Assembly: GCF_000419525.1 (NCBI RefSeq)
Contig: NZ_ATTE01000001.1
Coordinates: 186,001-250,000, forward strand
Origin: Leucothrix mucor DSM 2157
GTDB taxonomy: Bacteria; Pseudomonadota; Gammaproteobacteria; Thiotrichales; Thiotrichaceae
Length of the DNA stretch: 64,000 nt
Direction of reading: 5' to 3'
The position numbers and the translations under genes were made by a program. The notes below the pieces were generated by a model that worked only from the letters and a program-made list of their open reading frames with translations, was not told the origin of the DNA and ran no database searches. Below, in pieces: positions 33,713 through 40,987 of the stretch. Numbering within the stretch: position 1 is the first letter of the stretch; every line of letters begins with the position of its first letter.

Positions 33713-34963
33713 TTATTCCTCGTAAGCTTTGGCGACTTCTTCGGCGATGATGGCAATGCCGTCGCGCACCACAGACTCCGGTTGCGCATAGGAGACGCGG
33801 ATACATTCCTGCGTATGTCGCCAGCCGGGCTCAATGCCGGGGAAGAAGTTGTGTCCGGGGATGACCAATACGCCACGCGCTTTTAAGCGTTGGTAAAGCT
33901 CTTGCGAGGTAATCGGCAAGCCTTCAAACCATAACCATAGGAAGATCGCGCCTTCTGGTTTATGGATGTAATAGGGCAGGTCGCCTAGCGAATTGCGGAA
34001 AGCATTCACCGCAAAGTCGGCACTCTCGCGATAATACGGCTCTACATATTGCTTGCTGAGAGTCAGAATTTCGCCAGTGCGGAACCATTCTTTGGAAAGG
34101 GATGGGCCTAAGTTGCAGCAAGCTAAGTTGGCGATGGTACTGGCATTGCTGTAGGCCTCGATCACTTCCTCATTCGCCACGATGATACCGGTACGTACAC
34201 CCGGCAGGCCAAGTTTGGATAGGCTGAGCACTAAAATCGTGTTGTCATTCCAGTGAGGCTTGGCGTCATTAAAAATAATACCGGGGAACGGTAAGCCGTA
34301 TGCGCCATCTAAAATAAAGGGAATACCTTCGGCTTTAGCGACCGCATCTAAATGCTTGATTTCGTTGTCGGTGAGCACATTGCCGGTTGGATTGGTTGGG
34401 CGCGACACGCACAGTGCACCAGCATGATTTAAATTGAGCTGCGAGAAATCCACGCGGTATTTGAACAGGTGATCATCCAAATGCTCGATCTCAGGGCGCG
34501 TGGCGCTGAACAAATTCTCATGAATCCCCACATCGCTGTAGCCAATATATTCTGGGGCCATTGGTAAGTGGATGGTGCGCTGTTCGCCATCTTTGCAAGG
34601 GCCGCCGAAGAGATTAAACAGAATGAAGAAGGCTGCCTGACTGCCGTTGGAAATCGCAATATTGCGCTCGCTGAGGTCCCAACCGAACTCTTTTCGCAGT
34701 AAACCTGCAACATTTTGACGGAACTCGGTCTCACCTTTGGTGGACTGATAAATACCCAGCATGCTGTGCAGCAGTTGCGGGTCGGCAGCGATATCGGCCA
34801 TGCGCTGCTGGAAGACGGCTTCCATTTCCGGAATGCGTCCCGGGTTGCCACCACCTAAAAAGAGCATATCCGGATTATCGTTGAGCGCACTGCTCAAGTC
34901 GTCCATGAGGTCTACAATGCCTGACTCTGAGGCAAACTTGTCGCCGAAGGCTGATAATTTCAT
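33713..34963 (-). CDS. avtA: Valine-pyruvate aminotransferase
   Basis: A 416-residue PLP aminotransferase that interconverts valine/alpha-ketoisovalerate and alanine/pyruvate. AvtA-specific start: KLSAFGDKFASESGIVDLMDDL, then MLFLGGGNPGRIPEME. The PLP lysine is in LSLSKLGLPGVRTG, and SRPTNPTGNV is the substrate/cofactor loop. It is transcribed alone, divergent from the Nudix gene. With alr and ridA nearby, alanine metabolism is concentrated here, but they are separate transcripts. Confidence 0.93.
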   Translation of the reverse strand: MKLSAFGDKFASESGIVDLMDDLSSALNDNPDMLFLGGGNPGRIPEMEAVFQQRMADIAADPQLLHSMLGIYQSTKGETEFRQNVAGLLRKEFGWDLSERNIAISNGSQAAFFILFNLFGGPCKDGEQRTIHLPMAPEYIGYSDVGIHENLFSATRPEIEHLDDHLFKYRVDFSQLNLNHAGALCVSRPTNPTGNVLTDNEIKHLDAVAKAEGIPFILDGAYGLPFPGIIFNDAKPHWNDNTILVLSLSKLGLPGVRTGIIVANEEVIEAYSNASTIANLACCNLGPSLSKEWFRTGEILTLSKQYVEPYYRESADFAVNAFRNSLGDLPYYIHKPEGAIFLWLWFEGLPITSQELYQRLKARGVLVIPGHNFFPGIEPGWRHTQECIRVSYAQPESVVRDGIAIIAEEVAKAYEE

Positions 34964-35104
34964 GAGGTCCTGCCGCTGTGTATTTTCAAGGTGCTATGGT
35001 CTCATATTGCGCTGCACCATGGGAAGAACCTATAAACGGGCATTGGCAGTGCTAAGGTTTAATCATTACAATGATCGAAAACTTCGATACTAAAAGGACC
35101 ATCC

Positions 35105-35638
35105 ATGAATTTTTGCAGCGAGTGCGGGCAGAAGGTAACTAAGCAAATCCCTGAAGGCGACAACCGGCTACGTGATGTTTGCGAGCACTGCGATACGATT
35201 CATTATGAAAACCCTAAGGTGGTGGCAGGCAGTCTACCGGTCAGTGGTGATCGGGTGTTGCTGTGCAAGCGTGCCATTGAGCCGCGCTATGGTTACTGGA
35301 CCTTGCCAGCGGGCTTTATGGAAAACGACGAAACCCTGACTGAAGCCGCTGCCCGTGAAACGCAGGAAGAAGCATTGGCAGAGGTGACTGATCTTGAGCT
35401 GTACACCGTGATCAGCGTGCCAAGTGTCAATCAGGTTCATGTGTTAATGCGCGGTGAGTTGGTGGATGACAAGTTTGCGGCGGGTATTGAAAGCCTTGAA
35501 GTAAAGCTGTTTCGCGAAGATGAAATTCCTTGGGATGATATTGCCTTTCGCGCGGTGAGGATGACGCTGGAGCGTTATTTTGAAGATCGCAAAACTGGTA
35601 AATTCCCGGTCTATAATTTGGATATTGAACGCTGGTAA
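35105..35638 (+). CDS. Nudix hydrolase with N-terminal zinc ribbon
   Basis: A 177-residue protein. Residues 4-29 hold CSEC and CEHC, a zinc ribbon as in NudC-type proteins, and the Nudix box GFMENDETLTEAAARETQEE matches GX5EX7REUXEE. Nudix enzymes hydrolyse nucleoside diphosphates linked to another group; the precise substrate is unknown. The start follows AAAGGACC. Two unknown genes follow within 13 bases each, so the three may be one operon. Confidence 0.9.
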   Translation: MNFCSECGQKVTKQIPEGDNRLRDVCEHCDTIHYENPKVVAGSLPVSGDRVLLCKRAIEPRYGYWTLPAGFMENDETLTEAAARETQEEALAEVTDLELYTVISVPSVNQVHVLMRGELVDDKFAAGIESLEVKLFREDEIPWDDIAFRAVRMTLERYFEDRKTGKFPVYNLDIERW

Positions 35639-35644
35639 TCGCTT

Positions 35645-36202
35645 ATGTTACGCCTGACCTTGTTTTTGATGATTCTGGTGGCCCTGCTGATTTTAATTGG
35701 CGTGGTGTATATGGCTTATCGCAAAGTAAAGCGAGGCATTGGTGGCGCTTGGGATAAAGGGGTTGAAACCGTTTCTGAGCAACAACAACGCTGGAAGCGA
35801 CGCGAGCAACTCAAGTCGCTTCCGGAGTTTATCCAACAAGCGCACCAGCAGTCGGAGACGATTGAGCAAGATACCGAGCTGCTGCCTGCTGAGTGGCAAG
35901 CGTCGCTACGCCCTTTAAATAGCGCGATGCAGGCTATTTTAAATATTAGCGTGAATGATCTGCCTAAAGCTGAAAAAATCCGCACGTTTTATAACACCAG
36001 CTTGCCGGCTTACGCTGGCTTTGTCGCGAAGCTACGAACCGATCATTTGCACCTTGATGCTGAGGAAAAGCAAAAAGCGGTCGATAATCTGGCGGTGTTT
36101 GAGGCGGACTTTGCACAATACGAACAGCGCATACAAGCAGCACGGCGTTTTGATTTTGATGTATTGATGGATGTGATAAAGGTTCGTTTAAAAAATCGCT
36201 AA
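35645..36202 (+). CDS. Hypothetical membrane-anchored coiled-coil protein
   Basis: A 185-residue protein I do not recognise. It has one N-terminal membrane helix (residues about 4-24), then a Lys/Arg-rich stop-transfer region and a long helical cytoplasmic part rich in Gln, Glu and Arg. It starts six bases after the Nudix stop and ends 12 bases before the SRPBCC gene, so it is probably part of the same transcript. A scaffold or stress-protein role is possible but not supported. Confidence 0.75.
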   Translation: MLRLTLFLMILVALLILIGVVYMAYRKVKRGIGGAWDKGVETVSEQQQRWKRREQLKSLPEFIQQAHQQSETIEQDTELLPAEWQASLRPLNSAMQAILNISVNDLPKAEKIRTFYNTSLPAYAGFVAKLRTDHLHLDAEEKQKAVDNLAVFEADFAQYEQRIQAARRFDFDVLMDVIKVRLKNR

Positions 36203-36214
36203 CGGAGAGATGTA

Positions 36215-37210
36215 ATGGGTATTGTTTTGTGGGTGATTGTCGCCATTCTGGTCGCAATTGTTATCTGGTTGGCGATGCAGCCGGGTAATTTTGAAGTTGT
36301 TCGCCGCCGTGTGGTGCAGCTGAAACCTGAAGAAATTTACCCGATCGTTGCAGATCTCAAGCAGTGGAATGGCTGGAGCCCATGGCTAATGCATGAGCCG
36401 GATGCGACCCTGAAATACGGTGATATCACTGACAAATCGGGTGGTTGGTATTCCTGGGAAGGCAAGTATATCGGCGCGGGGAAAATGACGCATACCAGTC
36501 TGACTGTGAATGAAGCCATTGAGCAAGAGCTCCACTTCACCAAGCCCATGAAATCCCGCAACCATGTGTACTGGCGTTTTAATACCGTCGGTGATTCCAC
36601 GGAAGTCACGTGGGGTATGCGTGGGAAAATGCCATTCTTTTTCCGCTGGATGAGTAACATGATGGACCAGTGGGTGGGTAAGGATTTTGAGATTGGTTTA
36701 TCGCGCTTAGCAATGGTCGCGGGTGATATGTCGGACCCGATGAGTATTGAATTTACCGGACAGATCACCAGTGAGCCAGAGGATTATATTGCCAAGCACT
36801 TTGTGGGCAGTGTGAAAGACTTACCCGCTGCGATGCGTGAAGGCTTTCCTGAAGTTAAAGCGGTGATTGATGAGAACGGTATGCAAATTGCCGGTACGCC
36901 AATGGCGATTTATCACACCTTTGAAATGAAAACAGGCAAGGTGATTTGTGATATTGCCGTTCCTGTGGTGGAGGCGCAATCGGTTGATGGCTTTATTAGT
37001 GGCGCGCTGTTTGGGCAGAGTTATTTGCGCACAACAGCTAAGGGTGAGTATTCGAATTTGGAGAAGGCTTGGCACAGTGCGTTTGGCCATGCACGGATGT
37101 TTAAGCGCAAGATTGATATGACCAAGCCAATGGTGGAACGCTATGCGAGTGATCCCGAGACCAACAATGGCTTGGACGTGGTGACTTATATTGATTTGCC
37201 GTTGAAGTAG
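36215..37210 (+). CDS. SRPBCC-domain membrane-anchored protein with C-terminal GyrI-like domain
   Basis: A 331-residue protein with one N-terminal helix (residues 4-20). Residues about 25-170 form a SRPBCC/polyketide-cyclase-like lipid-binding domain (VRRRVVQLKPEEIYPIVADL, WNGWSPW). The C-terminal part from about 190 resembles a GyrI/AraC-effector-binding fold (MAIYHTFEMKTGKVICDIAV). Such pairs bind hydrophobic ligands; the ligand is not known. It ends the three-gene run after the Nudix gene. Confidence 0.8.
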   Translation: MGIVLWVIVAILVAIVIWLAMQPGNFEVVRRRVVQLKPEEIYPIVADLKQWNGWSPWLMHEPDATLKYGDITDKSGGWYSWEGKYIGAGKMTHTSLTVNEAIEQELHFTKPMKSRNHVYWRFNTVGDSTEVTWGMRGKMPFFFRWMSNMMDQWVGKDFEIGLSRLAMVAGDMSDPMSIEFTGQITSEPEDYIAKHFVGSVKDLPAAMREGFPEVKAVIDENGMQIAGTPMAIYHTFEMKTGKVICDIAVPVVEAQSVDGFISGALFGQSYLRTTAKGEYSNLEKAWHSAFGHARMFKRKIDMTKPMVERYASDPETNNGLDVVTYIDLPLK

Positions 37211-37335
37211 GTGTTTATTCACTCTGCAATTTAAGTGTGTATTTAGTGCATTTTAGGCTCACAAGGTAGCAATAAATCAGTCTCTAATGTTATTGTCCGA
37301 AGTATCAAATTTTAGCCCTCCAGAGAGAAGAGACT

Positions 37336-38718
37336 ATGCAAAAACTGAGCTGCTTTAAAGCCTATGACATCCGCGGACAATTGGGTACAGAGTTGAATGA
37401 CGATATTGCTTACCGTATTGGCCGTGCCTATGGTGAATGGTTGCCAGCAGGTAAAAAGCAAGTCGTGGTTGGCGGTGATATTCGATTGACGTCAGAAAGC
37501 CTCAAAGCAGCGCTAGCCAATGGTTTAATGGACTCTGGCATTGACGTTATTGACCTTGGCATGACCGGTACGGAAGAGATTTATTTTGCAACTTCGCACC
37601 TCAAGGTTGCGGGTGGCGTTGAAGTCACTGCCAGTCATAACCCAATGGATTACAACGGTATGAAATTGGTCTGTGAAGGCTCCCGACCAATCAGTGGTGA
37701 TACCGGCCTAAGGGATATCCAGTTGATGGCAGAAGATGAAACATTGTCTGATAAGCCTCCTGTTGCTGAGCGTGGTACGTTGGTTAAGCAGTCTTGCGAA
37801 GCGGCCTACGTTGATCACTTGCTAAGCTATATTGACCCTAAAGCAATTAAGCCATTGAAGTTGGTGGTCAACTCAGGAAATGGTGCAGCGGGTCATGTCG
37901 TTGATGCTATTGAAAAGTCCTTTGCAAAATTAGGCGTTCCAGTCACTTTTATCAAGGTACACCACGAAGCAGATGGAAACTTCCCGAACGGTATTCCTAA
38001 TCCTCTATTGCAGGAATGTCGTGAAGATACTCGCCAAGCCGTAATTGAGCATGGTGCGGATATGGGAATTGCCTGGGATGGTGATTTTGATCGCTGTTTC
38101 TTATTCGATGAAAAGGGTGAGTTCATCGAAGGCTACTATATTGTTGGTTTGCTGGCAGAGGCCTTTTTGCAGAAAAATCCTGGGGCGAAAATTATTCATG
38201 ATCCACGTCTGACCTGGAATACGATTGAAGTTGTTGAGTCTAATGGTGGACAGCCTATTCTGTGCAAAACAGGCCATGCATTTATCAAAGAGCGGATGCG
38301 GTCAGAAGATGCGATTTATGGTGGCGAGATGAGTGCACACCATTACTTCCGTGACTTTGCCTATTGCGACAGCGGCATGATTCCTTGGCTGTTGGTTACT
38401 GAGTTACTCTCTGTCAAAGGTCAGCCACTCTCTGACATGGTGTCAGAGCGAATTGCGGCTTACCCTTCACCGGGTGAAATTAATTTCCGATTAACTGATC
38501 CGAAGACTGTCATTGCAGGTATTCGAGCGCATTATGAAAAAGATGCACTGGTTATTGATGAGACGGATGGGATTAGTCTGGAGTTTAGCGACTGGCGCTT
38601 TAATCTGCGATCGTCCAATACGGAGCCGGTTGTCCGCTTAAATCTGGAAACACGTGGTGATGAAGCCTTGATGCAGGCCAAGCTTGCAGAGCTGAGTGAG
38701 CGACTAAACGCGGGTTAA
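37336..38718 (+). CDS. cpsG: Phosphomannomutase CpsG
   Basis: A 460-residue alpha-D-phosphohexomutase converting mannose-6-P to mannose-1-P for GDP-mannose and polysaccharide synthesis. It starts [11 protein letters not shown], the phosphoserine loop is [14 protein letters not shown], the metal loop is WDGDFDRCF, and the sugar loop [12 protein letters not shown]. Length and long conserved stretches are almost those of Escherichia coli CpsG. The ribosome site is AGAGAGAAGAG. It is monocistronic and followed by a strong terminator. No other capsule gene is beside it. Confidence 0.95.
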   Translation: MQKLSCFKAYDIRGQLGTELNDDIAYRIGRAYGEWLPAGKKQVVVGGDIRLTSESLKAALANGLMDSGIDVIDLGMTGTEEIYFATSHLKVAGGVEVTASHNPMDYNGMKLVCEGSRPISGDTGLRDIQLMAEDETLSDKPPVAERGTLVKQSCEAAYVDHLLSYIDPKAIKPLKLVVNSGNGAAGHVVDAIEKSFAKLGVPVTFIKVHHEADGNFPNGIPNPLLQECREDTRQAVIEHGADMGIAWDGDFDRCFLFDEKGEFIEGYYIVGLLAEAFLQKNPGAKIIHDPRLTWNTIEVVESNGGQPILCKTGHAFIKERMRSEDAIYGGEMSAHHYFRDFAYCDSGMIPWLLVTELLSVKGQPLSDMVSERIAAYPSPGEINFRLTDPKTVIAGIRAHYEKDALVIDETDGISLEFSDWRFNLRSSNTEPVVRLNLETRGDEALMQAKLAELSERLNAG

Positions 38719-38743
38719 AGCTGTACGCCAAACTGCATTATAT

Positions 38744-38806
38744 AACGCCACCTGATCTGCTTGTAACTGGTTTAAGAATCACAAGTAGACCAAGGTGGCG
38801 TTTTTA
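38744..38806 (+). terminator. Rho-independent terminator after cpsG
   Basis: AACGCCACCT (38744-38753) pairs with AGGTGGCGTT (38793-38802), with an inner stem TGCTTGT/ACAAGTA, and is followed by TTTTAATT. It serves cpsG and, being symmetric, may also end the convergent dehydrogenase transcript. Confidence 0.8.
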
Positions 38807-38807
38807 A

Positions 38808-39812
38808 TTAAAATCCAGTCAGTACAATTTTACCTTTCGATTTGCCGGACTCCAGCAGGGCATGTGCCTTAATCAGGTTCTCGGTATTAATTGCGCCAAA
38901 GTCGCTCGCCAGAGTGGTTTTGATATCACCGGCGTCAACCATCTTGGCAACATTCGCCAGCAGCTTGTGCTGTTCAATCATGTCATCGGTTTGGAATAGG
39001 GAGCGGGTAAACATCAGTTCCCAGTTCACTGATACACTTTTGACTTTAAATGGCATGATGTTGAACTCGGTCGGATCATCGATCAGCGCCATTTTTCCTT
39101 GTGGCGCAATCGCTTCGATAATGGCCGCCATGTGATCATCAGTATTAGTCAGGCTGGCGATGTATTTTACCGTATCAAAGCCAATCGCTTTTAACTCAGA
39201 ATCTAATGGCTTGCTGTGATCAATCACATGATCTGCGCCGATATTTTTAACCCATTCCTGAGTTTCAGGTCGGGACGCGGTGCCGATAATGGTTAGGTTG
39301 GTTAGCTTTTTAGCCAGCTGAACCATGATAGAACCCACGCCGCCAGATGCGCCAATCACTAATAGCTCGCCAGTGCTTTCTTCCGTCAGGCCGAGGCGAT
39401 CGAATAACAATTCCCAAGCAGTAATTGAAGTCAAAGGAAGTGCTGCGGCCTCGGTAAAACTCAGTGACTCCGGCATTTTTGACACAATGCGCTCATCAAC
39501 CAGATGGTATTCCGCATTTGAACCGGAGCGGTTAATCGCACCGGCATACCAAACTTTATCGCCTGCTTTGAATAAGGTGACGTCCTCGCCGACGGACTCC
39601 ACTACGCCAGCTGCATCGTAGCCCAGCACTTTGTAATCATCGCCTTCAGGGGCGGCACGCATGCGGACTTTGGCATCTACCGGGTTTACTGAGACCGCTT
39701 CAACACGGACTAGGATATCTTTGCCGCTGGCGGCTGGCTTTGGTAGCTCGATATCCATTAGCGCGTTTGGTGCATCGATTGGTAGGGACTTTTGGTAACC
39801 AATTGCTTTCAT
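38808..39812 (-). CDS. Zinc-type alcohol dehydrogenase / quinone oxidoreductase family protein
   Basis: A 334-residue MDR-superfamily NAD(P)H-dependent reductase. The N-terminal GroES-like domain contains VRVEAVSVNPVDAKVRMR and VLGYDAAGVVESVG; the Rossmann segment is LLVIGASGGVGSIMVQLAKKL (about residues 150-170). The Cys ligands of a structural zinc are not evident, so it resembles quinone oxidoreductases rather than zinc alcohol dehydrogenases. It converges on cpsG. The substrate is unknown. Confidence 0.9.
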   Translation of the reverse strand: MKAIGYQKSLPIDAPNALMDIELPKPAASGKDILVRVEAVSVNPVDAKVRMRAAPEGDDYKVLGYDAAGVVESVGEDVTLFKAGDKVWYAGAINRSGSNAEYHLVDERIVSKMPESLSFTEAAALPLTSITAWELLFDRLGLTEESTGELLVIGASGGVGSIMVQLAKKLTNLTIIGTASRPETQEWVKNIGADHVIDHSKPLDSELKAIGFDTVKYIASLTNTDDHMAAIIEAIAPQGKMALIDDPTEFNIMPFKVKSVSVNWELMFTRSLFQTDDMIEQHKLLANVAKMVDAGDIKTTLASDFGAINTENLIKAHALLESGKSKGKIVLTGF

Positions 39813-39938
39813 GATTTTTTCCTCGGAGGTTTTAGCTTTGGTGGTTGATTATAGTGGGAGCTGTGTGGGTAGCAAGGATTCACTACGGCTGTGTCGGATA
39901 TACGGGGTTCTGGGTACTCAATACGGAACACTATTTTC

Positions 39939-39973
39939 TTGACAGGTGAATACAGGTGAATACACTGTATTCA
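39939..39973 (+). promoter_or_regulatory. Promoter and palindromic operator of the RHH-ParE toxin-antitoxin pair
   Basis: TTGACA at 39939-39944 is a perfect -35; TACACT at 39961-39966 is the -10, spacer 16. A perfect palindrome TGAATACA-C-TGTATTCA spans 39957-39973 over the -10. A ten-base direct repeat, AGGTGAATAC, occurs at 39944 and 39954. This is the usual layout for auto-repression by a ribbon-helix-helix antitoxin. Confidence 0.75.
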
Positions 39974-39997
39974 AGTACCTAAATGATGGAAGTAATC

Positions 39998-40291
39998 ATG
40001 GCCTCAACAATTCCCCCAATGACAGTTCGCTTTAGTGAAGAGACCCGCAACAGTTTGAATGAGTTTGCTAAGCTTACAAACCGCTCTCGGTCTTATGTTA
40101 TTAATCAGGCAGTTGAAGCGTTTCTGGCGACACGCATGGATTATCTAAAAGAGTTGGATAACGCAGTTGAGTCTATCGAAAAAGAGCCAACTTATGCCGC
40201 AAGTGAAATTTTTGAATGGATGCACACTTGGGGTGAAGAAAACGAACAACCGTTTGAAACCAAGAAACCAGCTCCTAAAAAGGCCGGCTAA
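39998..40291 (+). CDS. Ribbon-helix-helix antitoxin of a ParE-type pair
   Basis: About 97 residues. The N-terminal RHH DNA-binding domain is MTVRFSEETRNSLNEFAKLT plus RSRSYVINQAVEAFLATR; the C-terminal half is the acidic toxin-binding tail ending in a Lys-rich stretch. It should neutralise the toxin encoded directly after and repress the shared promoter. The ATG at 39998, five bases after GGAAG, is preferred to ATGs at 39983 and 39986. The stop overlaps the toxin start (TAATG). Confidence 0.85.
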   Translation: MASTIPPMTVRFSEETRNSLNEFAKLTNRSRSYVINQAVEAFLATRMDYLKELDNAVESIEKEPTYAASEIFEWMHTWGEENEQPFETKKPAPKKAG

Positions 40292-40593
40292 TGGAAATTC
40301 GTTTTACTGCGCCTGCACAGCAAGACTTGAAAGAGTTGCGAGACTACCTTGAACCACTGTCTCCGAGTGGCTTTAAAAATGTAGTTTCTGATATTGAAAA
40401 AACGGTAAAAGAGATACCGGGTAGTATTTCGAGAGGGTTTAGAACGCCTCGCGATGATGTTTGGGAAAAGATAACCCCAGCATATAAATACCGAATTCCT
40501 TACCATATTAAGGATAACGTGCTTTACGTGCTTCGGGTTTACCATCCGAGTCGCAAGCCCTTGGACTACGGAAGTGACCCCTCGTTGGTATAA
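40291..40593 (+). CDS. RelE/ParE family toxin
   Basis: A 100-residue basic protein of the RelE/ParE fold: MEIRFTAPAQQDLKELRDYL at the start, and YRIPYHIKDNVLYVLRVYHPSR at the end with the family's Tyr/Arg/His cluster. ParE members poison DNA gyrase whereas RelE members cleave mRNA; the sequence alone does not decide, although the antitoxin type and PFAM-like start favour ParE. The gene overlaps the antitoxin stop by one base and is intact. Confidence 0.85.
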   Translation: MEIRFTAPAQQDLKELRDYLEPLSPSGFKNVVSDIEKTVKEIPGSISRGFRTPRDDVWEKITPAYKYRIPYHIKDNVLYVLRVYHPSRKPLDYGSDPSLV

Positions 40594-40647
40594 AGGGTGT
40601 AGTTGCACTGTAGCCCTATTGAGCTGAGATTAACTGATATTATCAAA

Positions 40648-40670
40648 GTACATAAAAGTGTATATGTACA
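40648..40670 (+). promoter_or_regulatory. YefM-type operator upstream of the orphan antitoxin
   Basis: GTACATA (40648-40654) and TATGTAC (40663-40669) form an inverted repeat, and the right arm contains TGTACA (40665-40670), the core hexamer known from YefM-YoeB operators. It lies ten bases before the yefM start. Confidence 0.65.
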
Positions 40671-40680
40671 GGATTTGATT

Positions 40681-40899
40681 ATGAAAAGTTTAAGTTATAC
40701 CGCAGTGCGCAACAATCTCGCAAAAACAATGGCGCAAGTTTGCAAAGATCATTCACCCGTTCTCATCACACGAAAAGGGGAGAGTACTGTGGTCATGATT
40801 TCTCTGGAGGACTACCACAACCTTGAAGAAACGGCTTATCTCTTGAGAAGCCCGAAGAATACACGGCGCTTGATGACGTCTATTGCAAGTCTTGAGTAA
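40681..40899 (+). CDS. Orphan, shortened YefM-family antitoxin
   Basis: A 72-residue Phd/YefM antitoxin: MKSLSYTAVRNNLAKTMAQV, LITRKGESTVVMISLEDYHN and LEETAYLLRSPKNTRRLMTS, very close to E. coli YefM. It stops at SIASLE, about 11 residues short of the usual toxin-binding end (in E. coli SLKSGKGTEKDIIE follows); the next in-frame codons read Gly-Asn-Trp then a second stop. No YoeB toxin frame follows. It could still bind its operator, so it may regulate, or neutralise a toxin elsewhere, or be decaying. Confidence 0.8.
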   Translation: MKSLSYTAVRNNLAKTMAQVCKDHSPVLITRKGESTVVMISLEDYHNLEETAYLLRSPKNTRRLMTSIASLE

Positions 40900-40925
40900 G
40901 GAAATTGGTAAGCCAGAGCTATTAG

Positions 40926-40945
40926 GAGGGAGTAACCTCTCCCTC
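40926..40945. terminator. Hairpin between yefM and the HNH gene
   Basis: GAGGGAG (40926-40932) and CTCCCTC (40939-40945) pair exactly with a six-base loop in the gap between two convergent genes. No T-run is present. Confidence 0.45.
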
Positions 40946-40987
40946 GGTCGCTCCTATGAACACCCAATAGGTGGCCAACTAGTCCCT

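Noticed and set aside
40900-40987. YoeB toxin remnant after yefM
   Set aside because: All three frames were read and none shows YoeB features; only a small hairpin is present.
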